From positions 62,001 through 126,000 of IMG/VR virus record IMGVR_UViG_3300047089_000307: a stretch of 64,000 bases of DNA. The stretch is one strand, 5' to 3'. This DNA is from a virus. Below are positions 44,641-52,386 of this stretch, piece after piece. The notes under the pieces were generated by a model, which was not told the DNA's origin, made no database searches, and saw only the letters and a program-made list of their open reading frames with translations. Within the stretch, counting starts at the first letter, position 1, and each line of letters starts with the position of its first letter. Both the position numbers and the translations under genes were made by a program.

Positions 44641-44873
44641 GCGCCTGGCGGCTAGTGGCGGGCCTGGCCGGCGTGGCGGCGGCACTCGCGGCCGTGATCC
44701 TGGCAGCCCAGGCGGTCGCCAGGGGATCAGTGCTGGAGATCGCGTTCCTGCCCGCGCTCATCGGGCTGCCCGCCAGCGTCGCGGTGATCATCCTTGAGCC
44801 GTCCTCCCCGGGCGAGGATGATGATGACGACGAGGATGACGAGCCGGGCTGGCGCGAGCGGACGGGCACGTGA
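44637..44873 (+). CDS. Two-helix membrane protein with acidic tail
   Basis: 78 aa from GTG 44637. L-V-A-G-L-A-G-V-A-A-A-L-A-A-V-I-L and a second helix, then E-D-D-D-D-D-E-D-D-E-P-G-W and the R-E-R-T-G-T end. First membrane protein before the paralogous family. Confidence 0.62.
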   Translation: MSAWRLVAGLAGVAAALAAVILAAQAVARGSVLEIAFLPALIGLPASVAVIILEPSSPGEDDDDDEDDEPGWRERTGT

Positions 44874-45232
44874 GCAGGCACCGGGGCCGGATAGGGTTCC
44901 GGGGCGGCTGGGCGCTGACGTACGAGGAAGACCGCTGGTGGCCGTCCTGGGAGAGTGCTTCCCGGCTGCACTGCGTCACCTGGACGCTGGACGACGTGGT
45001 CATGACGCAGGCGCAGTACGAGCGGGCCGCCGCCGTCCGGGACGACGCTCCGTACTGGCTGACCGCCATGGCAGCCGGGCTTGCGATGACGGCCGGGCTC
45101 GCGATGGTCAGCGGGATCTTGCTCAGCGAGGCTGAGGCGATGGCCATCCGGCGCGGCGCTCACCCGCTGACGGTGCTGCTGCCCCGGACCTGGGCCCGGC
45201 CGCTGACCCTGGCGGAGATGATGGGTGCATGA
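44870..45232 (+). CDS. Tag-family protein 1 (ends ARPLTLAEMMGA)
   Basis: 120 aa from GTG 44870. R-G-G-W-A-L-T-Y-E-E-D, L-D-D-V-V-M-T-Q-A-Q-Y-E, L-S-E-A-E-A-M-A-I-R-R-G-A-H-P-L-T-V-L-L-P. The body has two V-T-x2-[QE]-A-x2-I-type helical repeats as in its neighbours, with an additional Ala/Met-rich helical stretch (A-G-L-A-M-T-A-G-L-A). Ten such genes follow each other to 48240, nearly all overlapping by 4 bases. Confidence 0.78.
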   Translation: MSRHRGRIGFRGGWALTYEEDRWWPSWESASRLHCVTWTLDDVVMTQAQYERAAAVRDDAPYWLTAMAAGLAMTAGLAMVSGILLSEAEAMAIRRGAHPLTVLLPRTWARPLTLAEMMGA

Positions 45233-45540
45233 GCGTGCTGGCGCAGCGAGACGGCTGGACGCTGGAGACAGGCCCGCCTTCCCCTCCTGACTTCCCCTGT
45301 GCTGCGTTCATCCTGCGCGAGCTGGCCGTGACGCAGGAGCAGTGCGCCGCCATCTTGTACCGCTGCGGCCGGACCGGGTCCTGGTTCCGGGTCCCCGTCC
45401 CCGGCGGATGGGTCATGACGCTGGAGCTGGACCGGGCGGAGGCGCACGCGATCGGGCTGCTGGGACGCGACCCGCTGACGGTGCTGGCTCCCCCGCTGCA
45501 CGCCCGGTCACTGACCCTGAGGGAGATGATGAGCGCATGA
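45229..45540 (+). CDS. Tag-family protein 2 (ends ARSLTLREMMSA)
   Basis: 103 aa. Q-R-D-G-W-T-L-E-T-G start, E-L-A-V-T-Q-E-Q-C-A-A-I, L-D-R-A-E-A-H-A-I, G-R-D-P-L-T-V-L-A-P-P. The first 10 residues are identical to protein 3, showing recent duplication. Confidence 0.78.
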   Translation: MSVLAQRDGWTLETGPPSPPDFPCAAFILRELAVTQEQCAAILYRCGRTGSWFRVPVPGGWVMTLELDRAEAHAIGLLGRDPLTVLAPPLHARSLTLREMMSA

Positions 45541-45857
45541 GCGTGCTGGCGCAGCGAGACGGCTGGACGCTGAGCGCGTGGCGCTGGCCCCGGAGCGGCA
45601 GCCTGCTCCGGCACGTGTACCAGCTCCGGCACGTGTACCAGCTGGACGGGCTGACGGTAACGGACGCGCAGCTCCAGGCCATGACCGCCCGGTCATCGCA
45701 CATGTGGTGGGTAAGCCCTGAGTGCCTGATCATGCACGGCGTCAGCCTCACCTGGGAGCAAGCCCGCGCAATCCAGGACGGGGCAAATCCGGTAACCGTG
45801 CTGACCCCTCGCTTCCGGGCCCGGTCACTGACCCTGAGGGAGATGATGGGCGCATGA
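45537..45857 (+). CDS. Tag-family protein 3 (ends ARSLTLREMMGA)
   Basis: 106 aa from ATG 45537. M-S-V-L-A-Q-R-D-G-W-T-L, an internal duplicated R-H-V-Y-Q-L, L-T-V-T-D-A-Q-L-Q-A-M and L-T-W-E-Q-A-R-A-I-Q-D-G-A-N-P-V. Same two-repeat body. Confidence 0.78.
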   Translation: MSVLAQRDGWTLSAWRWPRSGSLLRHVYQLRHVYQLDGLTVTDAQLQAMTARSSHMWWVSPECLIMHGVSLTWEQARAIQDGANPVTVLTPRFRARSLTLREMMGA

Positions 45858-46237
45858 GCAGGATAGTCATGAAACGACGGCTGCGGTGCGGCGCGGTGCT
45901 GACCGCGCAGGAGCACTGGGAGCACTCGATGGGCGTCATGTCGCCAGGGCACCGGGAGGTACTCTTCACGCTGCATGACCTCCCGGTGACGCCCGGAGAC
46001 GCCGAGCGGCTGATGTCGGCGCGACCGCGGCCATGGCGTCGGGGTGCAGGCAGCTGGATTACCAGAACCTTCATGCACCAGTACGGCGCGAACGTCACCC
46101 CCGTCTTGTCCCTGTCCCGGATTCAGGTCACGCCGCAGGAGGCGGACCGCATGCTGTCCGGGGAGCACCCGATGGCGGTGCTGCTGCCGCCGCTGTACGC
46201 GCGGTCGCTGACCCTGGCGGAGATGACGGGCGCATGA
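45854..46237 (+). CDS. Tag-family protein 4 (ends ARSLTLAEMTGA)
   Basis: 127 aa from ATG 45854. No DGWTL start; it has L-P-V-T-P-G-D-A-E-R-L-M and I-Q-V-T-P-Q-E-A-D-R-M-L-S-G-E-H-P-M-A-V-L-L-P-P-L. The N-terminus has diverged while repeats and tag remain. Confidence 0.75.
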   Translation: MSRIVMKRRLRCGAVLTAQEHWEHSMGVMSPGHREVLFTLHDLPVTPGDAERLMSARPRPWRRGAGSWITRTFMHQYGANVTPVLSLSRIQVTPQEADRMLSGEHPMAVLLPPLYARSLTLAEMTGA

Positions 46238-46563
46238 CGTGCAGCGAGATGCTCGCCGCCCGGGACGGCTGGACGCTGGACGCGGCGTGGGAGGGCGCCT
46301 TCCCGTACGGGACCGTGTCCTCCCCGGTTCGCTGCACGCTGTCCGGGCTGCGGGTGACGAGGAGCCAGGCCCGCGCCATCACCACGGGCCGGGCCGTGCT
46401 CACCGTTGAGCACGAGTACCCGTTCGGCAGCTTCTTCCTCCTGCACCTGGAGGTCACGCCGGCCGAGGCTCACGCCATCGCGGGCGGCAGGCACCCGCTG
46501 AACGTGCTGATGCCGCCGCTGTACGCGCGGTCGCTGACCCTGGCGGAGATGACGGGCACGTGA
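46234..46563 (+). CDS. Tag-family protein 5 (ends ARSLTLAEMTGT)
   Basis: 109 aa. A-A-R-D-G-W-T-L-D-A-A, L-R-V-T-R-S-Q-A-R-A-I-T-T-G and L-E-V-T-P-A-E-A-H-A-I-A-G-G-R-H-P-L: the most regular member of the family. Confidence 0.78.
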   Translation: MTCSEMLAARDGWTLDAAWEGAFPYGTVSSPVRCTLSGLRVTRSQARAITTGRAVLTVEHEYPFGSFFLLHLEVTPAEAHAIAGGRHPLNVLMPPLYARSLTLAEMTGT

Positions 46564-47006
46564 CCCGCGTCACCGGCAGGAACGGGATCATGTACCTCGG
46601 CACGGGGCCGGGCGCGCTGCTCGGCCAGCCCGTGGCTTATATCCCGGACTGGTCCATTGACTTCGACGTCCTGCCGGCAGCACTGACCGGGGTGACGCTC
46701 GCCGAGCGGGACGGCTGGACGCTGCGGGCCGGCACCGCCCCGTACGGTCACTTCGGCGATACGCGCCCGCTGTACGTGCTGGAGAACCTGATGGTGACGG
46801 CCGGGCAGGCGAGCCAGGTCATGCGGCACCGGCCGGGGGACCTGCCCTGGCACCTGGGCCACGGCAACGGCCCGCTGCGGCCGATGAAGATGGTGCTGAC
46901 CACGGAGGAGACGGTGCGCGTCTGGCGCGGGGCCGACCCGCTGGCCATGCTGGCCCCGCCGCTGCGCGCCCGCGCGCTGACCCTGGAGGAGATGATGAGG
47001 GAATGA
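46560..47006 (+). CDS. Tag-family protein 6: fusion of major-tail-protein N-terminus to the family body
   Basis: 148 aa from GTG 46560. Residues 1-37 (MTRVTGRNGIMYLG ... Y-I-P-D-W-S-I-D-F-D-V) align with the start of the major tail protein at 6363, about half the positions identical. From residue 47 it continues as a normal member: A-E-R-D-G-W-T-L, L-M-V-T-A-G-Q-A-S, T-T-E-E-T-V-R-V-W-R-G-A-D-P, ending A-R-A-L-T-L-E-E-M-M-R-E. Confidence 0.82.
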   Translation: MTRVTGRNGIMYLGTGPGALLGQPVAYIPDWSIDFDVLPAALTGVTLAERDGWTLRAGTAPYGHFGDTRPLYVLENLMVTAGQASQVMRHRPGDLPWHLGHGNGPLRPMKMVLTTEETVRVWRGADPLAMLAPPLRARALTLEEMMRE

Positions 47007-47416
47007 GCTGGGACTGGCCGGGCTGGCGACTGGCCCGCACCTTCCACGGCAGCCGGAACGGGATGGCCCGGCGCGATAACTGGACGCTGGAGACCTGGCA
47101 GTACGAGGCGCCGCTGACCTGTTACTCCGAGTACCTCATCCCGCGCGTGACCACCGACGTGCGGTACGTGCTGTCCGGCCTGACGGTGACGCCCCGCGAG
47201 GCGGATGCCATCACCGGCCGTCGCCTGGGGCACTTCGCGCCGCCGCGGGCCAGCGTGCACTACGGCTACGGCCCTGGCCCGGTCCTGGTGATGGACGACA
47301 TTGAGCTGACCATGGACGAGGCGGCGGCCATCGTAGACGGCACCGACCCGGTGGCCGCGCTGGCGCCGCGGATCAGGGCACGGCCGCTGAGCCTTCAGGA
47401 GATGATGGGCGCATGA
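47003..47416 (+). CDS. Tag-family protein 7 (ends ARPLSLQEMMGA)
   Basis: 137 aa. R-R-D-N-W-T-L-E-T-W, Y-V-L-S-G-L-T-V-T-P-R-E-A-D-A-I-T-G, I-E-L-T-M-D-E-A-A-A-I-V-D-G-T-D-P. Full two-repeat body. Confidence 0.78.
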   Translation: MSWDWPGWRLARTFHGSRNGMARRDNWTLETWQYEAPLTCYSEYLIPRVTTDVRYVLSGLTVTPREADAITGRRLGHFAPPRASVHYGYGPGPVLVMDDIELTMDEAAAIVDGTDPVAALAPRIRARPLSLQEMMGA

Positions 47417-47664
47417 GCGAGGGCTACTCCTGGCGGGACCTGACGGGCTTCCTGGTGTCCGTCCACCGTGACCAGGCCGCCCGGCAAGAAGCCGGGGACC
47501 GCCAGGTCGCGGCACTGCGGGCGTCGGTCTGGCAGCTCCAGCGCCAGGCCGGCGTGATGACCCTGAATGAGGTGCGGGCCCGGCAGGACAGGGCGTCCCT
47601 GCCGCCCGGCACGATCGTGCTGCGCGCCCGGCCGCTGAGCCTTCAGGAGATGCTAGGCACGTGA
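47413..47664 (+). CDS. Tag-family protein 8, reduced (ends ARPLSLQEMLGT)
   Basis: 83 aa. The N-terminus is an unrelated helix (D-L-T-G-F-L-V-S-V-H-R-D-Q-A-A-R-Q) with no DGWTL or VT repeats. Only the last 15 residues (I-V-L-R-A-R-P-L-S-L-Q-E-M-L-G-T) are shared, so the tag has been attached to a different body. Confidence 0.72.
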   Translation: MSEGYSWRDLTGFLVSVHRDQAARQEAGDRQVAALRASVWQLQRQAGVMTLNEVRARQDRASLPPGTIVLRARPLSLQEMLGT

Positions 47665-47695
47665 CGCAGGACAACGGAAAGCGAGTGCGCACGCC

Positions 47696-48070
47696 ATGCG
47701 GCCACCAGGAATTACCTACGATGCCCCCCGGCCGCAGCCGTGGACGCTGACCCAGGTCCGGGACTACCCGGGCGGGCCGCGGCGGTGGCAGCTGGCCCTG
47801 GAGGTTACCGGCGGCGAGCAGGCCAGGGCGGTCCGGCTAGCGCGGGGCGGCAGCGGGGTGATGCGGACCCGGGACGACGGCGTCATGCGGTACCCGGAGG
47901 CTTACCTGTTCGAGTTCATCGACGTCACCGCGGAGGAGATGCTCGCCATCGCGGGCGGGGCCAGCCCGCTGGACGTGCTGCTGCGCGGCCCGGACGGGGC
48001 GCGGCAGTGGCTGTGGCCGCTGGTGCTGCGCGCCCGGCCGCTGAGCCTTCAGGAGATGCTGGGCACGTGA
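47696..48070 (+). CDS. Tag-family protein 9 (ends ARPLSLQEMLGT)
   Basis: 124 aa from ATG 47696. R-P-Q-P-W-T-L-T-Q-V, L-E-V-T-G-G-E-Q-A-R-A-V, I-D-V-T-A-E-E-M-L-A-I-A-G-G-A-S-P-L-D-V-L-L. Follows a 31-base gap, the only one in the array. Confidence 0.75.
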   Translation: MRPPGITYDAPRPQPWTLTQVRDYPGGPRRWQLALEVTGGEQARAVRLARGGSGVMRTRDDGVMRYPEAYLFEFIDVTAEEMLAIAGGASPLDVLLRGPDGARQWLWPLVLRARPLSLQEMLGT

Positions 48071-48240
48071 GCCACGGGGACTACGTGCAGCTCCTGGCGA
48101 GGCTGTACCTGGCCGGGATCATCACCGCAGCCAAGGCCCGCTGCCTGCATGAGGCCGCTTTCACGCGATGGCGGGCAACGACCGGGGGGCCGCTGCCGCT
48201 GGCAGCCCGGCCACTGACCCTGGCCGAGATGCTGGGCTAG
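48067..48240 (+). CDS. Tag-family protein 10, reduced (ends ARPLTLAEMLG)
   Basis: 57 aa from GTG 48067. D-Y-V-Q-L-L-A-R-L-Y-L-A-G-I-I, then the tag. It is the last gene of the operon, so no downstream ribosome site needs the conserved 3' sequence. Confidence 0.72.
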   Translation: MSHGDYVQLLARLYLAGIITAAKARCLHEAAFTRWRATTGGPLPLAARPLTLAEMLG

Positions 48241-48413
48241 TACCTGGCGATCTTCCGGACGACGAGAGCGAGTACGCCGATGATCAGGACCACGATGACC
48301 CAGGCAGCCAGGTCGGATGCCCACACGGGCAGTATCCCGGGGCCGGGGTGGTAGCAAGAGGGATCGCCGGGCCGGCCCGTGAAGCCGTGGCACCGGCCCA
48401 GTGTCCCTGCCAT
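48237..48413 (-). CDS. 58-aa single-pass membrane protein
   Basis: ATG 48413. Short Cys-containing N-terminus (R-C-H-G-F, S-C-Y), then helix A-A-W-V-I-V-V-L-I-I-G-V-L-A-L-V-V ending in R-K-I-A-R-Y. Its TAG shares the palindrome CTAG with the stop of the convergent family gene 10. Confidence 0.65.
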   Translation of the reverse strand: MAGTLGRCHGFTGRPGDPSCYHPGPGILPVWASDLAAWVIVVLIIGVLALVVRKIARY

Positions 48414-48433
48414 CAGCCCGGCCCGGCCAGCAG

Positions 48434-48625
48434 GTGACCGGGTGGGGCTGGGTACTCATCGCCGTGTGCGTATCGGCGCTTCTCTTCCTGGCCGCGTGCT
48501 GGGCGGGCACTTGCTCGGTGAAGGGGTGCCGTGAGCCGGTGCGGTTCCACTCGATGGCGCGGCCGGGGACGGACGTGTGCGCCCGGCATTTCTGGGAGGA
48601 ATGGGACGACGGTTACCGGTGCTGA
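48434..48625 (+). CDS. Membrane-anchored small zinc protein
   Basis: 63 aa from GTG 48434; GTG 48401 would give 74. A membrane helix V-L-I-A-V-C-V-S-A-L-L-F-L-A-A-C, then C-S-V-K-G-C-R-E-P-V and V-C-A-R-H-F, a C-x4-C...C-x2-H ribbon typical of actinophage small proteins, here tethered to a membrane. Confidence 0.65.
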   Translation: MTGWGWVLIAVCVSALLFLAACWAGTCSVKGCREPVRFHSMARPGTDVCARHFWEEWDDGYRC

Positions 48626-48647
48626 CTGACCCTGCCATGCGCGCGGG

Positions 48648-49442
48648 CTACTCCGCCTTGTCATACGCTGCCCGGATCTTCGCCAGCACGGCGTGCTCGG
48701 AGCCGCGGCCCTGCGCGGCGCCGGCCAGCTCCCAGGTGCCGGCCGCCTTCATCGCCCGCATCAGGCGCTCGTGCTCCAGCTCGGCGTTGCCCAGGGCCAG
48801 GCCCACCGCCTTGACCAGCGTCACGTTCGTGCGCCGCTTGTCGTCACCGGGGAAGCACTCGCGCAGGGCGCGCAGCGTCTCCCGTAGCCGGGGCTCGCCG
48901 CCGATGGCCAGCACGTAGGTACCCGCGCTGATGCCGATCGTGGTGGCGCTGTCGGTCCGCTGGCCTATCGTGAAGCCCTGCTCCTCGAACATGCGGTTGA
49001 CGGTGAACGCGAGGCTGCCGTCATCGAACTCGATGTCACTGCGGGCCGCCTCGGTCAGCGTCACCTTCTTCAGCCGCTGAAGGTCCTGGAAGATGCGGTT
49101 CTCCTGGGCCAGCGTCAGGCCGCGGAGCACCCGGCACGGGACCAGGTGGTTCGGGCCGAACTTCTCGTGCAGCCAGTGGTTGGAGGCGTTGCCGTCCAGC
49201 GTCCAGTACTGGTGGCTGTCAGAACGGTAGGACACGACGCGCGGGCGCAGTAGCACAGGATTGTAGTCCTGGAACGCCTTGGCCCTCGCCCTGAGCGTTG
49301 ACAGGTACCTGACGCTGTCCTCGGGGCGGTTGCGCTGCGGCCCGCGCAAGGTGGCGAACGCGGACACCAGTATGCCGACCGGCAGCATGGTGTCCTCGTA
49401 GTTCTGCGGCGGAGCCTCGGGGTAGATGACCTTCTTTGCCAA
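48648..49442 (-). CDS. ParB-like nuclease domain protein
   Basis: 264 aa from TTG 49442 with AAAGGGA upstream; a GTG at 49472 would add 10 residues. R-P-R-V-V-S-Y-R-S-D-S-H-Q-Y-W-T-L-D-G-N is the ParB/sulfiredoxin-fold core with D-G, followed by C-R-V-L-R-G-L-T. The C-terminal helical part is specific to actinophages. Could bind or nick phage DNA, or act with the helicase gene upstream. Confidence 0.7.
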   Translation of the reverse strand: MAKKVIYPEAPPQNYEDTMLPVGILVSAFATLRGPQRNRPEDSVRYLSTLRARAKAFQDYNPVLLRPRVVSYRSDSHQYWTLDGNASNHWLHEKFGPNHLVPCRVLRGLTLAQENRIFQDLQRLKKVTLTEAARSDIEFDDGSLAFTVNRMFEEQGFTIGQRTDSATTIGISAGTYVLAIGGEPRLRETLRALRECFPGDDKRRTNVTLVKAVGLALGNAELEHERLMRAMKAAGTWELAGAAQGRGSEHAVLAKIRAAYDKAE

Positions 49443-49476
49443 CGGAATCCCTTTCAAGGGGTAGCTTCTCACTCAC

Positions 49477-49489
49477 ATCATACTCTAAG
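49477..49489 (-). promoter_or_regulatory. TTAGAGTATGAT promoter
   Basis: Minus-strand TTAGAGTATGAT with -10-like TATGAT (49482-49477), in the gap between the helicase and ParB-like genes, 34 bases before TTG 49442. Confidence 0.6.
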
Positions 49490-49498
49490 AGACTACCT

Positions 49499-50740
49499 TT
49501 ACCATCCGGCGATAGTCAGTGACCGCTCCGCCCTCGTCACCGCGGTGTACAGCCACCGGCTGCGCTCGCCAGTTCCGGGCGCCGGCCAGCCCTCCTCAAT
49601 GACCAGCACCTTCTCGGCCGAACTTCCCTGTGCCTTGTGGGCTGTGAGTGCGTAGCCATAGTCAAAGAGCGCGACATGACGGTCCCTGACGCAGGATGCC
49701 TGGAACTTCGGGTCACCGAACGGCAGCGCTGATACCGTCCCCGACCACGGGCGGAGGAGGTCCTCGCATTCGATGACAGCCTGGAATGTGGCCTCACTAC
49801 CGGGCCCTGTTACCCCTCCCACGGCCAGGATGGTCCCGCGCTGACCGTTGTACAGGCCCTCTGCGTGGTTATTGCGAAGGCAGGTCACCGTATCGCCGAC
49901 CTGCGGCGGCCCGGACCGGCCGTGCCACGCGCGCATCAGCTGGTTGTGCGCTGTCCTTGCGGCGTTAGTCGCGCAGATGATCAGGTCCGCCTCAGCCGGG
50001 TGCAGGCCGGCCAGCCCGGACTCATGCTCGGCCATCGTCAGCTTGACCGCATCCGGCCCGTACCAGCCGGGCGGCACGTGGCCCTGCTCGCGCGCCCACC
50101 GCGCCATGGTGAGGATGGCCATGCCAGACGGGCTTTCCTCGTTCTGCCGGTGGATCTTCTCCAGCCGGATATCCGGGCTGGCCATCAAGTTGAAGGACGA
50201 GCGGACGGGCGGCAGCTGGCCGTGGTCGCCGACCGCCAGCACCGGAACGCCATGGCCGGTCAGGTCCTTCCAGAGCTGCTCGGGGATCATCGATGCCTCG
50301 TCGGCCACGACCAGTCCGATGCCGGCGAGCGGCTCCGGCGCCGGCGTGAAGCTCAGCTGGCGGCGCACCGCGCACTCCCAGCCCCGTCCGGCGTGCGCGC
50401 GGCACTGAACGTCCGCCTCCTTCATTACCGTGTCACTCTCGGTGCACACCGTAACCTCACAGGCACGGTAGAGCAGCCGGTGCAGGGTGGACGCATGATC
50501 CGGGGGGACGTCACCGGGGAGCTTGCGCCGCAGCACGGACGTCGCCTTACCGGTGTAGGCGGCGAACGCGATCCGGATATCAGGCAGGAACTGCGGCAGG
50601 CAGCAGATCAGGCTAGTCTTCCCGGTTCCCGCCAGCCCGCCCAGGGTCAGCGGCGGCCAGCCCCCGGCCTCATGCCACGCCAGGATCTGCGTGAGCGCGC
50701 GGCGCTGGTCCGCGGACAGGGTCTCCGTCAGGTCAGTCAT
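49499..50740 (-). CDS. RecD/Dda-like SF1 helicase
   Basis: 413 aa from ATG 50740. Walker A G-L-A-G-T-G-K-T-S, motif II V-V-A-D-E-A-S-M-I, motif III A-V-G-D-H-G-Q-L-P-P, Y-A-L-T-A-H-K-A-Q-G-S (motif V) and Y-T-A-V-T-R-A-E (motif VI) are in order; the family is RecD2/Dda. The start is placed at residue 58 of the open frame because TATCTT lies 7 bases before this ATG and the upstream frame is satellite DNA. Likely unwinds DNA in replication or recombination. Confidence 0.92.
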   Translation of the reverse strand: MTDLTETLSADQRRALTQILAWHEAGGWPPLTLGGLAGTGKTSLICCLPQFLPDIRIAFAAYTGKATSVLRRKLPGDVPPDHASTLHRLLYRACEVTVCTESDTVMKEADVQCRAHAGRGWECAVRRQLSFTPAPEPLAGIGLVVADEASMIPEQLWKDLTGHGVPVLAVGDHGQLPPVRSSFNLMASPDIRLEKIHRQNEESPSGMAILTMARWAREQGHVPPGWYGPDAVKLTMAEHESGLAGLHPAEADLIICATNAARTAHNQLMRAWHGRSGPPQVGDTVTCLRNNHAEGLYNGQRGTILAVGGVTGPGSEATFQAVIECEDLLRPWSGTVSALPFGDPKFQASCVRDRHVALFDYGYALTAHKAQGSSAEKVLVIEEGWPAPGTGERSRWLYTAVTRAERSLTIAGW

Positions 50741-50747
50741 AGACCCC

Positions 50748-50753
50748 AAGATA
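50748..50753 (-). promoter_or_regulatory. Leaderless promoter -10 for the helicase
   Basis: TATCTT on the minus strand, seven bases before ATG 50740. Confidence 0.55.
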
Positions 50754-50789
50754 CCGGTAACAGGGCCCGGCACCGAGTGAAACGGCGCC

Positions 50790-52386
50790 GGGCTCCCGTG
50801 CCTGCCTAGCCAGGCCCGTCCTAGCCGAGCCATTCCTGCCGGGGCGGGCCGCGCCCAGCCCTGCCTAGCCTTGCGACGCCTGCCGAGCCTTGCCCAGCCG
50901 CGCCACGCCAAGCCCTGCCTGCCCAGCCGAGCCTAGCCCAGCCGCACCACGCCTAGCCATGCCTGCCACGCCAGACCTTGCCCTGCCTAGCCATGCCTGC
51001 CGGACCTCGCCTCACCTAGCCAAGCCATGCCGCGCCTGCCCTGCCGTGCCGCGCCGGGGCCTGCCGAGCCTAGCCATGCCTGCCTAGCCGAGCCCTGCCG
51101 AGCCTAGCCATGCCATGCCTGCCAGTCCTGGCCTTGCGTCACCCCGCCTTGCCCCGCCGTGTCCATCCCTTTTACGCCGGATGCTGCTGCTCCCGTGCCT
51201 GCCCGGCCACGCCAGACCTCGCCGCGCCTAACCTCACCTGCCCCGCCATGCCAGACCTTGCCGCGCCTAACCTCACCTGCCGCGCCAGACCTCGCCATGC
51301 CCTGCCGTGCCTAGCCGTGTCCATCCCTTTGCGCCGGATGCTGCTGCTCCCGTGCCTGCCGCGCCGCACCTGGCCATGGCTAACCTCACCGCGGCTGCCG
51401 AGCCGATCCCAGCCGTGCCTAGCCGTGCCGGCCCTGACCTCGCCTGCCCTGCCGCGCCGCGCCTGACCCAGCCAGGCCACGCCATGCCTGCCGCGCCGAC
51501 GCGCGCCACCCCGTGCCAAGCCACGCCCTGCCTGCCGGTCCCCGCCTAGCCCCGCCTGGCCATGCCAGCCCGAGCCATGCCTGCCTTGCCAGACCTTGCC
51601 TCGCCGTGCCTTGCCGTGCCTGCCCGGCCTCGCCACATCGCGCCATGCCTCTCCTTGGCCAGCCTCGCCATGCCTGCCCCGCCTGGCCTCGCCGGACCCT
51701 GCCCTGCCGCGTCCATCCCTTTACGCCGGATGCTGCTGCTCCCGTCCCTGCCGGTCCCGGCCTAGCCTCACCGAGCCTGACCTGCCTGACCGCGCCATGA
51801 CGCACCGAGCCTTACCGGTCCCTGCCTGCCATGCCACGCCACCCCGTGCCAAGCCCTACCTGCCCTGCCGCGCCGCGCCCTGCCGTGCCGTGCCTCGCCT
51901 GCCGCGCCTGGCCCTGCCGCACCGCACCATGCCACGTCCATCCCTTTACGCCGGATGCTGCTGCTCCCGTGCCGGCCAGACCTGCCGAGCCATGTCGTTC
52001 CGCTCCGCGCCATGCCCTGCCTGCCAAGCCACGCCCCACCCCGCCGAACCGAGCCATGCCTGCCAGGCCGTGCCGAGCCGCGCCTAGCCACGCCACGCCA
52101 TGCCTGCCGGGCCATGACGCACCGCGCCTTGCCGCGCCACACCGTGCCTGCCCCGCCTTGCCAAGTCCATCCCTTTGCGCCGGATGCTGCTGCTCCCGTG
52201 CCTGCCCCGCCTAGCCAAGCCTTGCCACGCCGCGCCTTGCCTGCCGGGCCGGACCCCGCCGGGCCGGACCATGCCGAGCCGCACCATGCCGTGCCTGCCG
52301 GACCGGACCACGCCACGCCGCACCATGCCGTGCCTCGCCTGCCGCACCAAGCCTCGCCGGACCCCGCCTTGCCATGTCCATCCCTT
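50790..52386. repeat. 1.6-kb degenerate GCCNN pentamer satellite with interspersed gene-end copies
   Basis: On the plus strand nearly the whole stretch is made of five-base steps of form GCC-N-N (TGCCT, AGCCA, CGCCA), C-rich on one strand and G-rich on the other. It is broken by five copies of a unit of about 42 bases (51161, 51319, 51711, 51936, 52165; core CCGGATGCTGCTGCTCCCGT) that matches the last codons, stop region and trailing AAAGGGATGGACA of the gene ending at 52387. A partial copy lies at 50790. Short open frames here are by-products of the repeat. No gene is supported inside it. Confidence 0.9.

Noticed and set aside
51161-52206. CRISPR-like array (five 42-base repeats with 115-350-base spacers)
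   Set aside because: Spacers are not unique but all consist of the same pentamer satellite, spacing is irregular, and the repeat is a copy of the neighbouring gene end.
50865-52350. Many short open frames of Trp/Arg/Gly/Ala repeats on both strands
   Set aside because: They arise because a five-base repeat cycles through all frames and rarely makes stops on the G-rich strand. No ribosome-site pattern independent of the repeat units.
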